Below are positions 34,898 to 43,394 of a DNA stretch of 64,000 nucleotides, piece after piece. The DNA is from an uncultured Atopobium sp. (GTDB lineage Bacteria > Actinomycetota > Coriobacteriia > Coriobacteriales > Atopobiaceae): NCBI GenBank assembly GCA_938045565.1, contig CALIAZ010000002.1, positions 186,001-250,000 on the forward strand, in the 5' to 3' direction. A model generated the notes under the pieces. It was not told the DNA's origin. It did no database searches and saw only the letters and a program-made list of their open reading frames with translations. The number at the start of each line of letters is the position of its first letter. The first letter of the stretch is position 1. The translations under genes were made by a program, and so were the position numbers.

Positions 34898-35617
34898 ATG
34901 CCAAGCGCACGGTTTAATACGATTTATCATGATTTAAAAAATAAGATCTTAGACGGGACATATGCGTATGAGTCCTATTTACCAACCGAGATGGAGCTTA
35001 CTAAGATATATTCCTGCTCCAGAAACACCGTTCGACGTGCGCTCACACTTCTGTCCGATGAAGCCTTTCTTCAGCCTATTCACGGTAGAGGCGTACGCGT
35101 TATTTGGCAGAAAAAGCCAAGTGAGATTATTGGCTCATTAGAAGGACTTGAGTCCTTTCAAGAATATGCCCACAGAAACAATCTTGTACCTGATACAAAT
35201 GTCATTGTCTTTGAACACGTTCCTTGCACAGACGATATTTCTCATCAAACTGGTTTTAAAGCAGGAGAAGAACTTATCCACATTGTTCGAATCCGTAAAC
35301 TCGACGGATCTTCTCGCCAGATAGACAACGACTACCTTTTAGCATCTGCCGTTGGAAATCTAACCATTGCAGATGCATCAACGTCTATCTTTGCATATCT
35401 AGAGAACACGCTTCACATGAAAATTCTAAAGAGCAAAAGAACAATCAGTGTTGAGCTGGCAACTAAAGAAGACCAGCAAGATTTAGAGCTTGGAGATTTT
35501 AACTGCGTTGCAGTGGTGGAAAGCCATTCATTCAACTCAAAAGGCGTTATGTTTGGCTTCACACAAACTCGCAGTCACCCAGAAACGTTCTGCTATAAAG
35601 TTATTTCAAAGAGATAG
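34898..35617 (+). CDS. GntR-family transcriptional regulator (HutC/TreR type)
   Basis: The 239-residue product has an N-terminal winged helix (YHDLKNKILDGTYAYESYLPTEMELTKIYSCSRNTVRRAL, residues about 9-50) and a UTRA-type ligand domain (from about residue 80). Such proteins release DNA on binding a sugar or sugar phosphate. It is divergent from the maltodextrin operon, with likely operators between them, so it is probably the local regulator. AAGGAAA precedes the ATG. The ligand is not evident; trehalose- and maltose-type regulators share this architecture. Confidence 0.92.
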   Translation: MPSARFNTIYHDLKNKILDGTYAYESYLPTEMELTKIYSCSRNTVRRALTLLSDEAFLQPIHGRGVRVIWQKKPSEIIGSLEGLESFQEYAHRNNLVPDTNVIVFEHVPCTDDISHQTGFKAGEELIHIVRIRKLDGSSRQIDNDYLLASAVGNLTIADASTSIFAYLENTLHMKILKSKRTISVELATKEDQQDLELGDFNCVAVVESHSFNSKGVMFGFTQTRSHPETFCYKVISKR

Positions 35618-35624
35618 CCTGACG

Positions 35625-36509
35625 TTAAATGTGCAGAATAAATTTCTTCTCTAATTTGTGGAAGACAGTATAGCCAATTACTAGGGCAAGAACTGCAGAA
35701 ACAAGGCAACCTAAAATGGTGCTTGTTGCAGGGAACTTCTGAAAAAGAAGGCAGTCTCTAATAAATGTTACAAAGTGAAACATTGGATTAAAGCGCATAA
35801 TCTGAAGCATCCAAGGTGACATGATGTTAACGGAGTAGAAGAGCGGCGTACCGTACATCCAAGCGGTGGTTACAACACTCCATAGGTGGATTACGTCTCT
35901 AAAGAAAACTGCAAGGGCCGAGAGAAGCATTGCAAGACCAATGCAAAAACAAGCCAAGAGCAACAAAGCGACAGGTGTTAACAGCGCATAAATTGTCAGC
36001 GGAATGTGGAAGACAAGCATAACAATGCCAACAGCAATGAGCGAGAAAAGATAGTTTACAACTGCAAAAAGCACTTTTTGCACAGGGAAAACAACGCGGT
36101 TGATACGAACTTTCTTAAGTAGACTGGATGCATCAATAATTGAGCGCATTCCCATAGTTGTTGCATCGTTCATCAGCTGAAACGCTGTGTTACCCAGAAT
36201 AAGATACAGAGGATAGTTCACAACATCCTCGGCGCGGTTGCCCAAAAAAGTAGAAAAGACAACTGCCATAACGGTCATCATCAAAAGTGGGTTCAAAACG
36301 GACCAGACAACACCCAAGATAGAGCGGCGATACTTGAGCTTGAAGTCTTTACTTACCAGCTGACGCAAAATGAATTGGTCACGCTGGTGTGTTGGGTACC
36401 ACGCGTCTCGAGCAGAAACAGCAACAAGACTTGCACTTCCACCATTAGTATTTGCAGAAACTACACTTGTGTCCTGCGCATTATTAGTTTGTTTTGAAGA
36501 CTCGCTCAC
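35625..36509 (-). CDS. ABC-2 type transporter permease (polysaccharide/teichoic acid export family)
   Basis: This 294-residue membrane protein has about six hydrophobic segments and the family landmarks LKYRRSILGVVWSVLNPLLMM and the C-terminal MRFNPMFHFVTFIRDCLL. Members (TagG, RfbA/Wzm type) export lipid-linked glycans with a separate ATPase. No ATPase of that kind is adjacent, so the partner must lie elsewhere. The first 35 residues are Ser/Asn-rich and probably disordered. The start codon is GTG at 36509 with AAAGGA upstream. The gene is convergent with the GntR gene, with 7 bases between stops. Confidence 0.9.
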   Translation of the reverse strand: MSESSKQTNNAQDTSVVSANTNGGSASLVAVSARDAWYPTHQRDQFILRQLVSKDFKLKYRRSILGVVWSVLNPLLMMTVMAVVFSTFLGNRAEDVVNYPLYLILGNTAFQLMNDATTMGMRSIIDASSLLKKVRINRVVFPVQKVLFAVVNYLFSLIAVGIVMLVFHIPLTIYALLTPVALLLLACFCIGLAMLLSALAVFFRDVIHLWSVVTTAWMYGTPLFYSVNIMSPWMLQIMRFNPMFHFVTFIRDCLLFQKFPATSTILGCLVSAVLALVIGYTVFHKLEKKFILHI

Positions 36510-36682
36510 GCGCTATCCTTTTCTACCGATTTCTGTATGGTTTATCCTAGCACAGACAGACAAAGCCGTTTAAACTTGAAACGTTGTTGAACTGTTTTCT
36601 CCACTATTTTGTTTGTATATGTGGTGACAAGACTATTTAGTAACTGTGCGCTCAACAGCAGCGCTTGTAGAAATGGTGCAAA

Positions 36683-37612
36683 ATGTCTCAATCCCCTCTT
36701 GGACGCACGCTTATCATTGCTAATCCAGCTGCTCATAGCGGTAAAGGTGCTGCTGGTGCAGAGTTTGCTTGCCACTTTTTAACCAGCTATTCAGCAGCAA
36801 CGGACGGATACGAACTCAAGCTCACCACAGCTATGGGAGACGCTCGTGTCATGGCCGCAGAAGCTGCAGATTTTGATACGGTTGTCGCACTTGGCGGAGA
36901 TGGCGTCATCCACGAGGTGGTCAACGGCCTCATGACCTTATCGCCAGAGGTGCGTCCAGCGCTTGGCATTATCCCTATGGGTTCCGGAAACGATTACGCA
37001 CGCACCCTGGGCATGAAAATCAATGATCCAGAGGGTGCATTTGCGCAGCTGGTTCGCGGCAAGGTAAAGCAGCTAGAAATTGGTCGCATCAACGACGTCT
37101 ACTTCATGGAGACCATGTCGTTTGGACTTGATGCAGCTATTGCAGCCGACACCACAAAGCGCCGCGCAAATAACTCGTCAACTGAGGGCGAGGCACTCTT
37201 CTTAACCTCGGGCCTCAAGTTTATGGCTGCAGGCAGCAAGGGTTACCCTTGCACCGTCTCGTTTGATGGCGAGAAGGACATTGATCTCCAAGCCCTTATC
37301 ATGGCCTTCCAGATTGGCCCAACGTATGGCGGCGGCTTTAAGGTCTGTCCACATGCGCAGCCCGACGATGGCCTTCTTACCGTCTGCTACAACACTAAAG
37401 TGCCCAACATCCCTCACCTGCTGGCTCTGTTTGGCCTGGCTAGGGCTGGCAAACACGTCGACTCCCGCATTATTGAGGAGCGTCACCTCAAGCAAGCAGT
37501 GGTAACTTTCCACAAGCCTGTCCCTATTCAGGTAGACGGCGAAGAGCTCCCCTTTGCGGAAAAGTTTATCATTGAGGTAATTCCCGCCGCGCTTTCCGTG
37601 ATTGTCCCCTAG
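36683..37612 (+). CDS. Diacylglycerol/lipid kinase family protein
   Basis: This 309-residue protein has the NAD-kinase-like fold of DgkB/YegS lipid kinases. Visible motifs are LIIANPAAHSGKG, the nucleotide loop ALGGDGVIHEVVNGLM and GIIPMGSGNDYARTLGM. Members phosphorylate diacylglycerol or related lipids, recycling lipids released by glycan or lipoteichoic acid synthesis. It is monocistronic and divergent from the ABC-2 permease; a functional link to surface glycan export is possible but only inferred. The ribosome-binding site is weak. Confidence 0.93.
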   Translation: MSQSPLGRTLIIANPAAHSGKGAAGAEFACHFLTSYSAATDGYELKLTTAMGDARVMAAEAADFDTVVALGGDGVIHEVVNGLMTLSPEVRPALGIIPMGSGNDYARTLGMKINDPEGAFAQLVRGKVKQLEIGRINDVYFMETMSFGLDAAIAADTTKRRANNSSTEGEALFLTSGLKFMAAGSKGYPCTVSFDGEKDIDLQALIMAFQIGPTYGGGFKVCPHAQPDDGLLTVCYNTKVPNIPHLLALFGLARAGKHVDSRIIEERHLKQAVVTFHKPVPIQVDGEELPFAEKFIIEVIPAALSVIVP

Positions 37613-37663
37613 CGCACCACGCGACTCACGGGTGATGACGAGCGCAACACGTCGCGTCATGTA

Positions 37664-37685
37664 GCGAGAAGATCGGTCTTCTCGC
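37664..37685 (+). terminator. Hairpin after the lipid kinase gene
   Basis: Nine-base arms GCGAGAAGA and TCTTCTCGC enclose a TCGG loop. It has no clear T tract. It lies 52 bases after the stop and contains a TTCTCGCCA motif core. Confidence 0.45.
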
Positions 37686-37723
37686 CAGCGGTCTTCTAGC
37701 AAGAGAGCTTAACGTTAAAGAAA

Positions 37724-37753
37724 CAGGAGCACCTGCCAGCGCAGATGCCCCTG
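37724..37753 (-). terminator. Probable ptsI terminator
   Basis: The arms CAGG-GCA and TGC-CCTG have one mismatch and a 14-base loop, followed on the minus strand by TTTCTTT. Confidence 0.55.
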
Positions 37754-37776
37754 AATTTGTTTGTGTGAGCTAAGAC

Positions 37777-39480
37777 TTAGCGAGCTTCACGCTCAAGCAG
37801 AGCCTTAACCTCAGCTGCGGTATCAAGCTCCATGACGCGAGCGGTAAGCTCGTCTGCCTCAGCCTTTGTCCAAGCAGCAATGGTCTTGCGGGTGCGCAGG
37901 ACAGATGGTGCAGAAACGGAGAACTCGTCCAGACCAAAGGAAAGCAGGACTGGGATGAGCAGTGGGTCTGCAGCTGCCTCGCCGCACATGCCAACCATAA
38001 TCTTCTCTTTGTTGCCCTCGCCAATGAGGTACTTGAGGGAACGAAGAACGGATGGCTGGTAAACCTCGTAGAGGTAGGCAACGCGGTCATTACCGCGGTC
38101 AGCGCACATGGTGTAGCCAATAAGGTCGTTGGTGCCAATAGAGAAGAAGTCACACTCACGAGCCAGCTTGTCTGCAATCAGGGATGCAGATGGGGTCTCG
38201 ATCATAGTGCCAACCTCGATGTCCTTGTTGTAAGCTACACCCTCAGCGTCAAGCTCACGCTTGCACTCCTCAACAAGAGCCTTTGCCTGGCGAACCTCAT
38301 CAACGGTGGTGACAAGAGGAAGCATAATCTTAATGTCGCCAAATGCGGATGCGCGGAGAAGAGCGCGGAGCTGAACCTTGTACTGCTCAGCATTGTTGAG
38401 GCAGTAACGGATTGCGCGGAAGCCCATGAATGGGTTCTCCTCAGCCTTCATGTTGAGGTAAGGAATCTCCTTATCGCCACCAACATCAAGGGTACGAATG
38501 ATAACAGGCTTATCCTTCATGCGCAGAGCAACCTTCTGGTAAGCAGCAAACTGCTCTTCCTCGCTTGGAAGCTCCTTTGCGTCCATGAACAGGAACTCGG
38601 AGCGGAACAGACCAATACCCTCAGCGTCAGCGTCGACTGCACCGTTAGCGTCATCAGGGTTGCCGATGTTAGCAACAAGCAGAACCTTGATGCCGTCAGC
38701 AGTTACGGTCTCTTTGCCGCGATAAGCCTCAAGAGCGGCCTTCTCTGCAGCATAAGCCTCAGCCTGAGCCTTGTACTCAGCAAGCTCAGCCTCAGAAGGA
38801 TTAACAACAACCTTGCCGTTGGTGCCATCGACAACAATAGCGTTGCCAGTTGCAACCTCAGAAGTGATGTTGGGAACAGAAAGAACTGCAGGAATCTCAA
38901 GAGCGCGAGCAATAATTGCGGAGTGAGAAGTACGACCACCAGTCTCGGTAACAATACCTGCAACATGGTCCTTATCAATGTCTGCAGTCATAGAAGGAGT
39001 CAGCTCATGGCAGACAATGACGGAGTTCTCTGGAAGTGTGGAGAGGTCAACAACCTCTTTGCCAAGCAGGTCAGCGAGAAGACCGGTCTTGACGTCAGCA
39101 ACGTCTGCTGCGCGCTCACGGAAGAGCTCATCCTCCATGCCAAGGAACATGTTGTAGTACATGTCGTAGGCGTCGCTTACAGCCTGCTCAACACAGGTGC
39201 CGCCATCAATAGCACCGTTAACAGCCTCTTTGATGCCCTCATCCTCAGCAAACTCAATGTGAGCACCCATAATAGCAGCGGCTTCCTCGCCCACTGTCTT
39301 GGTCATACGCTCAATCTGTGCGTTAGTCTGTGCAATAAACTTAGTTACAGCCTCTGCGTAACGAGCCTTCTCTGCAGCAGTGTCTTCAACAGTGTGCGGA
39401 GTAAAAGTGAGGTCTGGATCTACGGCAACCTGAGCAGTGCCGATGCCGATTCCGTTGGACGCATTGACTCCCTCAAACAT
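37777..39480 (-). CDS. ptsI: Phosphoenolpyruvate-protein phosphotransferase (PTS enzyme I)
   Basis: This enzyme starts the sugar phosphotransferase relay by passing phosphate from PEP to HPr. The 567-residue product has the phospho-histidine region GGRTSHSAIIARALEIPAV, the PEP-binding EGIGLFRSEFLFMD and DVGGDKEIPYLN blocks, and the active-site SIGTNDLIGYTMCADRGND. I chose the ATG at 39480 (MFEGVNASNGIG), with GGAG upstream; a start at 39495 would add five residues. HPr is not adjacent. The PfkB-type kinase lies upstream on the same strand behind a terminator. Confidence 0.97.
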   Translation of the reverse strand: MFEGVNASNGIGIGTAQVAVDPDLTFTPHTVEDTAAEKARYAEAVTKFIAQTNAQIERMTKTVGEEAAAIMGAHIEFAEDEGIKEAVNGAIDGGTCVEQAVSDAYDMYYNMFLGMEDELFRERAADVADVKTGLLADLLGKEVVDLSTLPENSVIVCHELTPSMTADIDKDHVAGIVTETGGRTSHSAIIARALEIPAVLSVPNITSEVATGNAIVVDGTNGKVVVNPSEAELAEYKAQAEAYAAEKAALEAYRGKETVTADGIKVLLVANIGNPDDANGAVDADAEGIGLFRSEFLFMDAKELPSEEEQFAAYQKVALRMKDKPVIIRTLDVGGDKEIPYLNMKAEENPFMGFRAIRYCLNNAEQYKVQLRALLRASAFGDIKIMLPLVTTVDEVRQAKALVEECKRELDAEGVAYNKDIEVGTMIETPSASLIADKLARECDFFSIGTNDLIGYTMCADRGNDRVAYLYEVYQPSVLRSLKYLIGEGNKEKIMVGMCGEAAADPLLIPVLLSFGLDEFSVSAPSVLRTRKTIAAWTKAEADELTARVMELDTAAEVKALLEREAR

Positions 39481-39632
39481 ACATGCTCCTATCATTGTCC
39501 GTTTAGCGGTGTATAACGTTCTGCAAGCCTATCCACACAGGACAATAGTCGCAGAAACAAACCTGTCTTTTTACAGGGTAACATTTTTTTGACCTGTTAC
39601 GTTGTGAGTATCTTTAAATAAATTTCAATAAA

Positions 39633-39669
39633 AAACACTTGGCGAGAAAATCCTTCTTGCCAAGTGTTT
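39633..39669 (-). terminator. Terminator between the PfkB kinase and ptsI
   Basis: Perfect 11-base arms AAACACTTGGC and GCCAAGTGTTT enclose a 15-base loop. A TTTTTTATT tract follows on the minus strand. Confidence 0.85.
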
Positions 39670-39770
39670 ATACGTTCACGATAGTAAAGACGCTCTGTTT
39701 ACTTTACGCAGTAAGAGCACACCATCTGAGGGTTTCTCGCCAAAAGAGCTATGCGTTCTAGCTGCGATTA

Positions 39771-40784
39771 CTACTCAGAATCTGCAAGCCAAGAAGACTT
39801 GCCCTCGCGGCTCTCCTCTTTCTGGCGAGCAAGCTGAATCTCTTCAGCAATAGAGGCGGGCATTTCTCGGCCCATCTTCTTGTAAAGAGCGGTGACAACG
39901 CGATCAATGGTTGCGCGCTTTGCGATTCCTCGACTTGCTGCAGTTGCAGTACCGCAAGCAGAAGCGTAAATAAGCGCGGTGTCGTAATCGTAGCCAGCGG
40001 TGGTCTTTGCCAGGAAGCCTGCGACCATGGAGTCACCAGCACCAGTTGCGTTAACCAGGCGAATCTTAGCGGTTGGAACAATATGCTCAGTTCCGTACTC
40101 GTCCAGAAGCAGCGAACCTGCGCCACCACAAGAAACGATAACGTTACGAGCGCCGCCATCCTGGAGCTTCTTTGCAAATGGAATGCACTCTTCTGGGGTC
40201 TCTGGATTGGCATCAAAGATACGGCCAACCTCGTGGTTGTTAGGCTTGATCAGGAATGGCTGAGCCTTGATAGCCTCCATAAGCAGCTGACCAGGAGCGT
40301 CGACAACAAACTGAATGCCGCGACCTGCAAGCTGAGCCATAAGACGAGTATAGATATCCTCTGGAAGTGAGCTTGGAATAGATCCCGTAAGAACCAGGGT
40401 GTCACCTGCGCCAACAACGTCCATGCGCTCCAGCAGCTCATCAACCTTTTTCTCTGGAATACGTGGACCATTGCCGTTGACCATGGTCATAACAATGCCG
40501 TTAAGCTTGACATTAATACGAGTAAAGCCAGAATCCAGCTTGACGAAGTTACTTGGAATTCCCTGACGCTGCAGGTCACTGAGCAGGTATTCACCAGTAA
40601 AGCCACCAACAATACCCATGGCAACGGTGACTTTATCAAGCTCATTTAAAAGTGTGGAGACATTAATACCATTACCACCGCAGTGCAACTCTTCTGACGA
40701 GGAGCGGTTAGTAAAGCCCATGTCCAATGTGTTTGGATGCATGACATAGTCAAGCGCGGGATTAAGCGTCATTGTGTAAATCAC
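39771..40784 (-). CDS. fruK: 1-phosphofructokinase / PfkB-family sugar-phosphate kinase
   Basis: This 337-residue PfkB-family kinase starts MIYTMTLNPALDYVM, as 1-phosphofructokinases and tagatose-6-phosphate kinases do. It contains the GGNGINVSTLLNELD substrate segment, the anion-hole and catalytic NATGAGDSMVAGF and a DAPGQLL block. It would make fructose-1,6-bisphosphate (or the tagatose equivalent). No fructose PTS permease is next to it, so 1-phosphofructokinase is an inference. The start is GTG at 40784 with GGAGGA upstream. A 20-residue charged C-terminal tail (RQKEESREGKSSW) extends beyond the usual end. Confidence 0.88.
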   Translation of the reverse strand: MIYTMTLNPALDYVMHPNTLDMGFTNRSSSEELHCGGNGINVSTLLNELDKVTVAMGIVGGFTGEYLLSDLQRQGIPSNFVKLDSGFTRINVKLNGIVMTMVNGNGPRIPEKKVDELLERMDVVGAGDTLVLTGSIPSSLPEDIYTRLMAQLAGRGIQFVVDAPGQLLMEAIKAQPFLIKPNNHEVGRIFDANPETPEECIPFAKKLQDGGARNVIVSCGGAGSLLLDEYGTEHIVPTAKIRLVNATGAGDSMVAGFLAKTTAGYDYDTALIYASACGTATAASRGIAKRATIDRVVTALYKKMGREMPASIAEEIQLARQKEESREGKSSWLADSE

Positions 40785-40880
40785 GGCGAGTCCTCCGAAC
40801 TACAATAAAATCATGGAGACTTCAGTATGACGCAATCACTCTCAACAAACAATTAGAAACTAGCGACTCACAAAAAATAA

Positions 40881-40904
40881 AAACCCCGACGCAAGCCGGG
40901 GTTT
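40881..40904 (-). terminator. Terminator of the tRNA-His/tRNA-Lys unit
   Basis: Arms AAACCCCG and CGGGGTTT enclose an 8-base loop and are followed on the minus strand by TTTATTTTTTG. It lies 10 bases after the 3' end of tRNA-Lys. Confidence 0.88.
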
Positions 40905-40914
40905 GAAATTCAAA

Positions 40915-40990
40915 TGGTGGATCGTCAGGGGTTCGAACCCTGGACCTTGGGATTAAGAGTCCCCTGCTCTACCAGCTGAGCTAACGATCC
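40915..40990 (-). tRNA. tRNA-Lys (anticodon CUU)
   Basis: On the minus strand the acceptor is GGATCGT/ACGATCC with an encoded ACCA. The anticodon loop is CTCTTAA between GGGGA and TCCCA (outermost pair mismatched), and the T loop is GGTTCGAACCC. Confidence 0.95.
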
Positions 40991-41005
40991 AATTAACGTT
41001 TCGAA

Positions 41006-41082
41006 TGGGGTGGGAAAAGGGGCTCGAACCCTCGACCTACGGAGCCACAGTCCGTCGCTCTGCCAACTGAGCTACTCCCACC
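41006..41082 (-). tRNA. tRNA-His (anticodon GUG)
   Basis: On the minus strand the acceptor is GTGGGAG/TTCCCAC with the extra 5' G paired to C73, diagnostic of histidine tRNA, and an encoded CCA. The anticodon loop is CTGTGGC between ACGGA and TCCGT. It lies 15 bases upstream of tRNA-Lys in the same unit. Confidence 0.96.
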
Positions 41083-41221
41083 ATTTGGCCACCTCATGAA
41101 ACGCAGCTAAATCATTATTACAGAATCAGAAAAAGATGCAAGCGAGAAACGCAGATTTTTCAAACTCTTTTTTTGATTTTCTTTGAAATTTGTCAGCACG
41201 ACGGGTTTCTCGCCAAACAAA

Positions 41222-41249
41222 ATGCGGAGAAGAACGAGCTTCTCCGCAT
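41222..41249 (-). terminator. malY-type gene terminator
   Basis: Perfect 11-base arms ATGCGGAGAAG and CTTCTCCGCAT enclose a 6-base loop. TTTGTTT follows on the minus strand, and a GGGTTTCTCGCCA motif copy lies directly beyond. Confidence 0.8.
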
Positions 41250-41357
41250 CTGAGTAAATGTACTATATGTGCTGGTATATGGTGGCACAGGGTCTAGAAA
41301 CTACAGACAGCCTGCATAGAAACAGCAGTCAGCGCGCGTAGAAATCAAAGACTGTTC

Positions 41358-42548
41358 CTAGAAACCGTGGGCAGTAAGGGCAGTGTCCAGGCGATCCAGT
41401 GCCTCTTCGATCTCCACACGAGGAGCTGCCAAATTCCAGCGCTTGAAGCCTTGGGCGGCCTCGCCAAAGAAGACGCCATCGGTGAAGAAGACCTGGGCCT
41501 CAAACTGCAACAGGTGGTCAAGCTCTTCTGGCGTGAGACCAAGATCTCTGAAGTCGAGCCACTGAAGGTAAGTTCCTGTGATTGGCGCGAGCTTCACGCG
41601 AGGGTGCTTGGTGGCAAAGAAGTCCAGAACCAGCTTCTGGTTATTGTCGATGGCCTTGATGCATGCGTCCAGCCATGCTCCACCCTTGCTGTAAGCCAGC
41701 TCACAGGCCTTGAAGCTGATTGGATTGCACGAAGTGGTCTCTCGAGCTTGAAGACATTTCTCGAGACGTGTGCGCAGCTCTGGGTTGCTCACGATGATGT
41801 TGCTGAACTGCGTGCCGGCCAAGTTGAAGCTCTTTGACGTAGAGGTGCAGGTAATCGTGCGTGCTGCGACCTCATCAGAGATTGTCTCAAAGACGGTGTG
41901 TGTGGAGCCTGGCATGATGAGGTCATGGTGGATCTCGTCAGCGACCACGATGAGGTTGTGCTTAACCGCAATCTCTGCGATGCGCGTGAGCTCTTCTTTG
42001 ATCCACACGCGGCCACTTGGATTGTGAGGAGAACACAGAATGACCATGGTATTCTTTGGCTCGGCGGCAAGCTTCTCAAACAGGTCAAAGTCAATGTCGT
42101 AGTGAGGACCGTCTGACAGGACAAGCGGACACTCTACCAGTGCGCGGTTATTCTCCTCAACTGCCATGTAGAACGGATGGTAGACAGGAGTGAACAGAAT
42201 GACGCCCTCGTCTGGCTGGGTAAACTCGGCAACCGATGCAAAGAGTGCAGGTACCACGCCTGAAGAGTTGAGCAACCACTCGGGCTTTACGTCCCAATTG
42301 TGGCGAGTCTTCATCCACTTGCACACAGCCTGCTTCATCTGATTAGTTGGCATGGAATAGCCAAGGATTGCGTCATTGAGGTACTCCTTGAGACCTTCGA
42401 CAATCTCTGGAGCTGTGTGATATTCCATGTCAGCAACAGAAAACGGTGGAATACCAGGAGCTACATCAGGATTAACGTCATACATGACGTTCCATTTTCT
42501 AGAACCAGTACCAGCGCGATCAACGCGGGATTCAAAATCGTAAGACAT
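41358..42548 (-). CDS. MalY/PatB-family PLP aminotransferase (cystathionine beta-lyase)
   Basis: This is a fold-type I PLP enzyme of 396 residues. MalY/PatB members cleave cystathionine or cysteine to pyruvate, ammonia and a thiol, and may have side roles in regulation. Visible landmarks are WNVMYDVNPDVAPGIPPFSVADMEY near the N-terminus (a split family motif), LCSPHNPSGRVW, VADEIHHDLI and the PLP lysine in STSKSFNLAGTQFSN. I chose the ATG at 42548 (MSYDFESRV) with GGAG upstream. In oral species this activity yields hydrogen sulfide from cysteine, but the substrate here is inferred. It ends at its own terminator. Confidence 0.92.
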   Translation of the reverse strand: MSYDFESRVDRAGTGSRKWNVMYDVNPDVAPGIPPFSVADMEYHTAPEIVEGLKEYLNDAILGYSMPTNQMKQAVCKWMKTRHNWDVKPEWLLNSSGVVPALFASVAEFTQPDEGVILFTPVYHPFYMAVEENNRALVECPLVLSDGPHYDIDFDLFEKLAAEPKNTMVILCSPHNPSGRVWIKEELTRIAEIAVKHNLIVVADEIHHDLIMPGSTHTVFETISDEVAARTITCTSTSKSFNLAGTQFSNIIVSNPELRTRLEKCLQARETTSCNPISFKACELAYSKGGAWLDACIKAIDNNQKLVLDFFATKHPRVKLAPITGTYLQWLDFRDLGLTPEELDHLLQFEAQVFFTDGVFFGEAAQGFKRWNLAAPRVEIEEALDRLDTALTAHGF

Positions 42549-42674
42549 ATCGTCTCCATTCACGTAAGCCTATAACCAGTGTAGCTGCTTTTAGTGTAGC
42601 TGCTTTTCTTTTCCTTTGTCATTCTTCTGATAAGAAAATCTTTGATGGCGCGACGTATTTGCAATCCTTATTGC

Positions 42675-42680
42675 TATAAT
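42675..42680 (+). promoter_or_regulatory. -10 element of tRNA-Arg
   Basis: A consensus TATAAT lies 14 bases before the tRNA-Arg 5' end. I see no good -35 at the usual spacing. Confidence 0.5.
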
Positions 42681-42694
42681 GAACGACGCTATAT

Positions 42695-42771
42695 GTCTCC
42701 TTAGCTCAGCTGGATAGAGCGTCGGTCTTCTAAACCGCAGGTCGCGCGTTCGAATCGCGCAGGAGGCACCA
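42695..42771 (+). tRNA. tRNA-Arg (anticodon UCU)
   Basis: The acceptor is GTCTCCT/AGGAGGC (one G-U pair) with an encoded ACCA. The anticodon loop is CTTCTAA between TCGGT and ACCGC (outermost pair mismatched), and the T loop is CGTTCGAATCG. Confidence 0.95.
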
Positions 42772-42778
42772 GAAACTC

Positions 42779-42808
42779 CAGGTAGATGGCTTGCCGTCTA
42801 CCTTTTTT
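42779..42808 (+). terminator. tRNA-Arg terminator
   Basis: Arms GGTAGATGG and CCGTCTACC enclose a 4-base loop, followed by six T residues, 10 bases after the tRNA. Confidence 0.88.
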
Positions 42809-42988
42809 GTTAGGCCAATACTACAGCCGCCCCCTTTTTGCCCCCAAACTGTATGACTGCTGTAAAAGTAGAATACCTGTTCGAATAAAAGTTTTAACTA
42901 TTTAGATAGGCGATTTGTGCATAAACAATGGCTAATATGCAGGAAAACTAATCAAGAAATTGATATATCAAACGAGAAGTACTGTTTT

Positions 42989-43170
42989 GGGTAAAAAACC
43001 CGTTTAGTTGGGGATTATTTTTGGACTTCGGAGTTTTGACACTTACGTTTTCCCAGTTCAGAAATTTTGTGATAATTTTCAAAATTTTGTCCACGTAAAA
43101 TTGCTGGTAGATAGCTTGCATAAAATCCGAGCATTTCTGGATTCCCCAACTAAACGCATTTTTTACCACT
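42989..43170. repeat. Inverted-repeat element, locus B
   Basis: Two inverted units bound this element. The left unit starts GGGTAAAAAACCCGTTTAG at 42989, and the right unit ends in CCAACTAAACGCATTTTTT then ACC at 43144-43167. Each is about 26 bases and matches the units at 25141-25290. The interior (about 125 bases) differs from locus A as far as I can see. Confidence 0.8.
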
Positions 43171-43215
43171 TTGCCGCCGAACGGTACTAAATCTCTGAAA
43201 AATTCCACTCGTACA

Positions 43216-43260
43216 CAAAAAATTACCCGTTCGATTCCGTGAAATAGAATCGAACGGGTA
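43216..43260 (-). terminator. asd-direction terminator
   Basis: Perfect 14-base arms TACCCGTTCGATTC and GAATCGAACGGGTA enclose a 9-base loop and are followed on the minus strand by AATTTTTTG. It probably ends the hom-lysC-asd transcript, 135 bases after asd. Confidence 0.85.
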
Positions 43261-43394
43261 CTGGGTCAGCGAAAATGATGTGCAACGGTGAAAGTCCGCA
43301 CGTCTAGTAATCACGCGTCAAGTGCGCTTGCACTCGGTACGCTTGCGTTCAGCGCGTGGCCAGACAGCGAAGTCACGCAGCGACGCGTGGGATA

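Larger units (their letters stand above)
42809..43394. other. Gene-free region downstream of tRNA-Arg
   Basis: I see no convincing gene here. The region holds the second inverted-repeat element (42989-43170), a minus-strand terminator (43216-43260), and a G/C-rich 120-base stretch next to asd with 8-base inverted repeats (CACGCGTC at 43312-43319, complement at 43382-43389). A short frame at 42948-43208 lies inside the repeat and is not believed. Confidence 0.6.

Noticed and set aside
42948..43208. 86-codon minus-strand frame downstream of tRNA-Arg
   Set aside because: It lies almost wholly within the inverted-repeat element; its composition follows the repeat and there is no convincing ribosome-binding site.
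43280..43301. Group II intron-like segment (GGTGAAAGTCC in a short hairpin)
   Set aside because: Only a short resemblance; no domain V, no reverse transcriptase, and the surrounding sequence does not fold as an intron core by eye.
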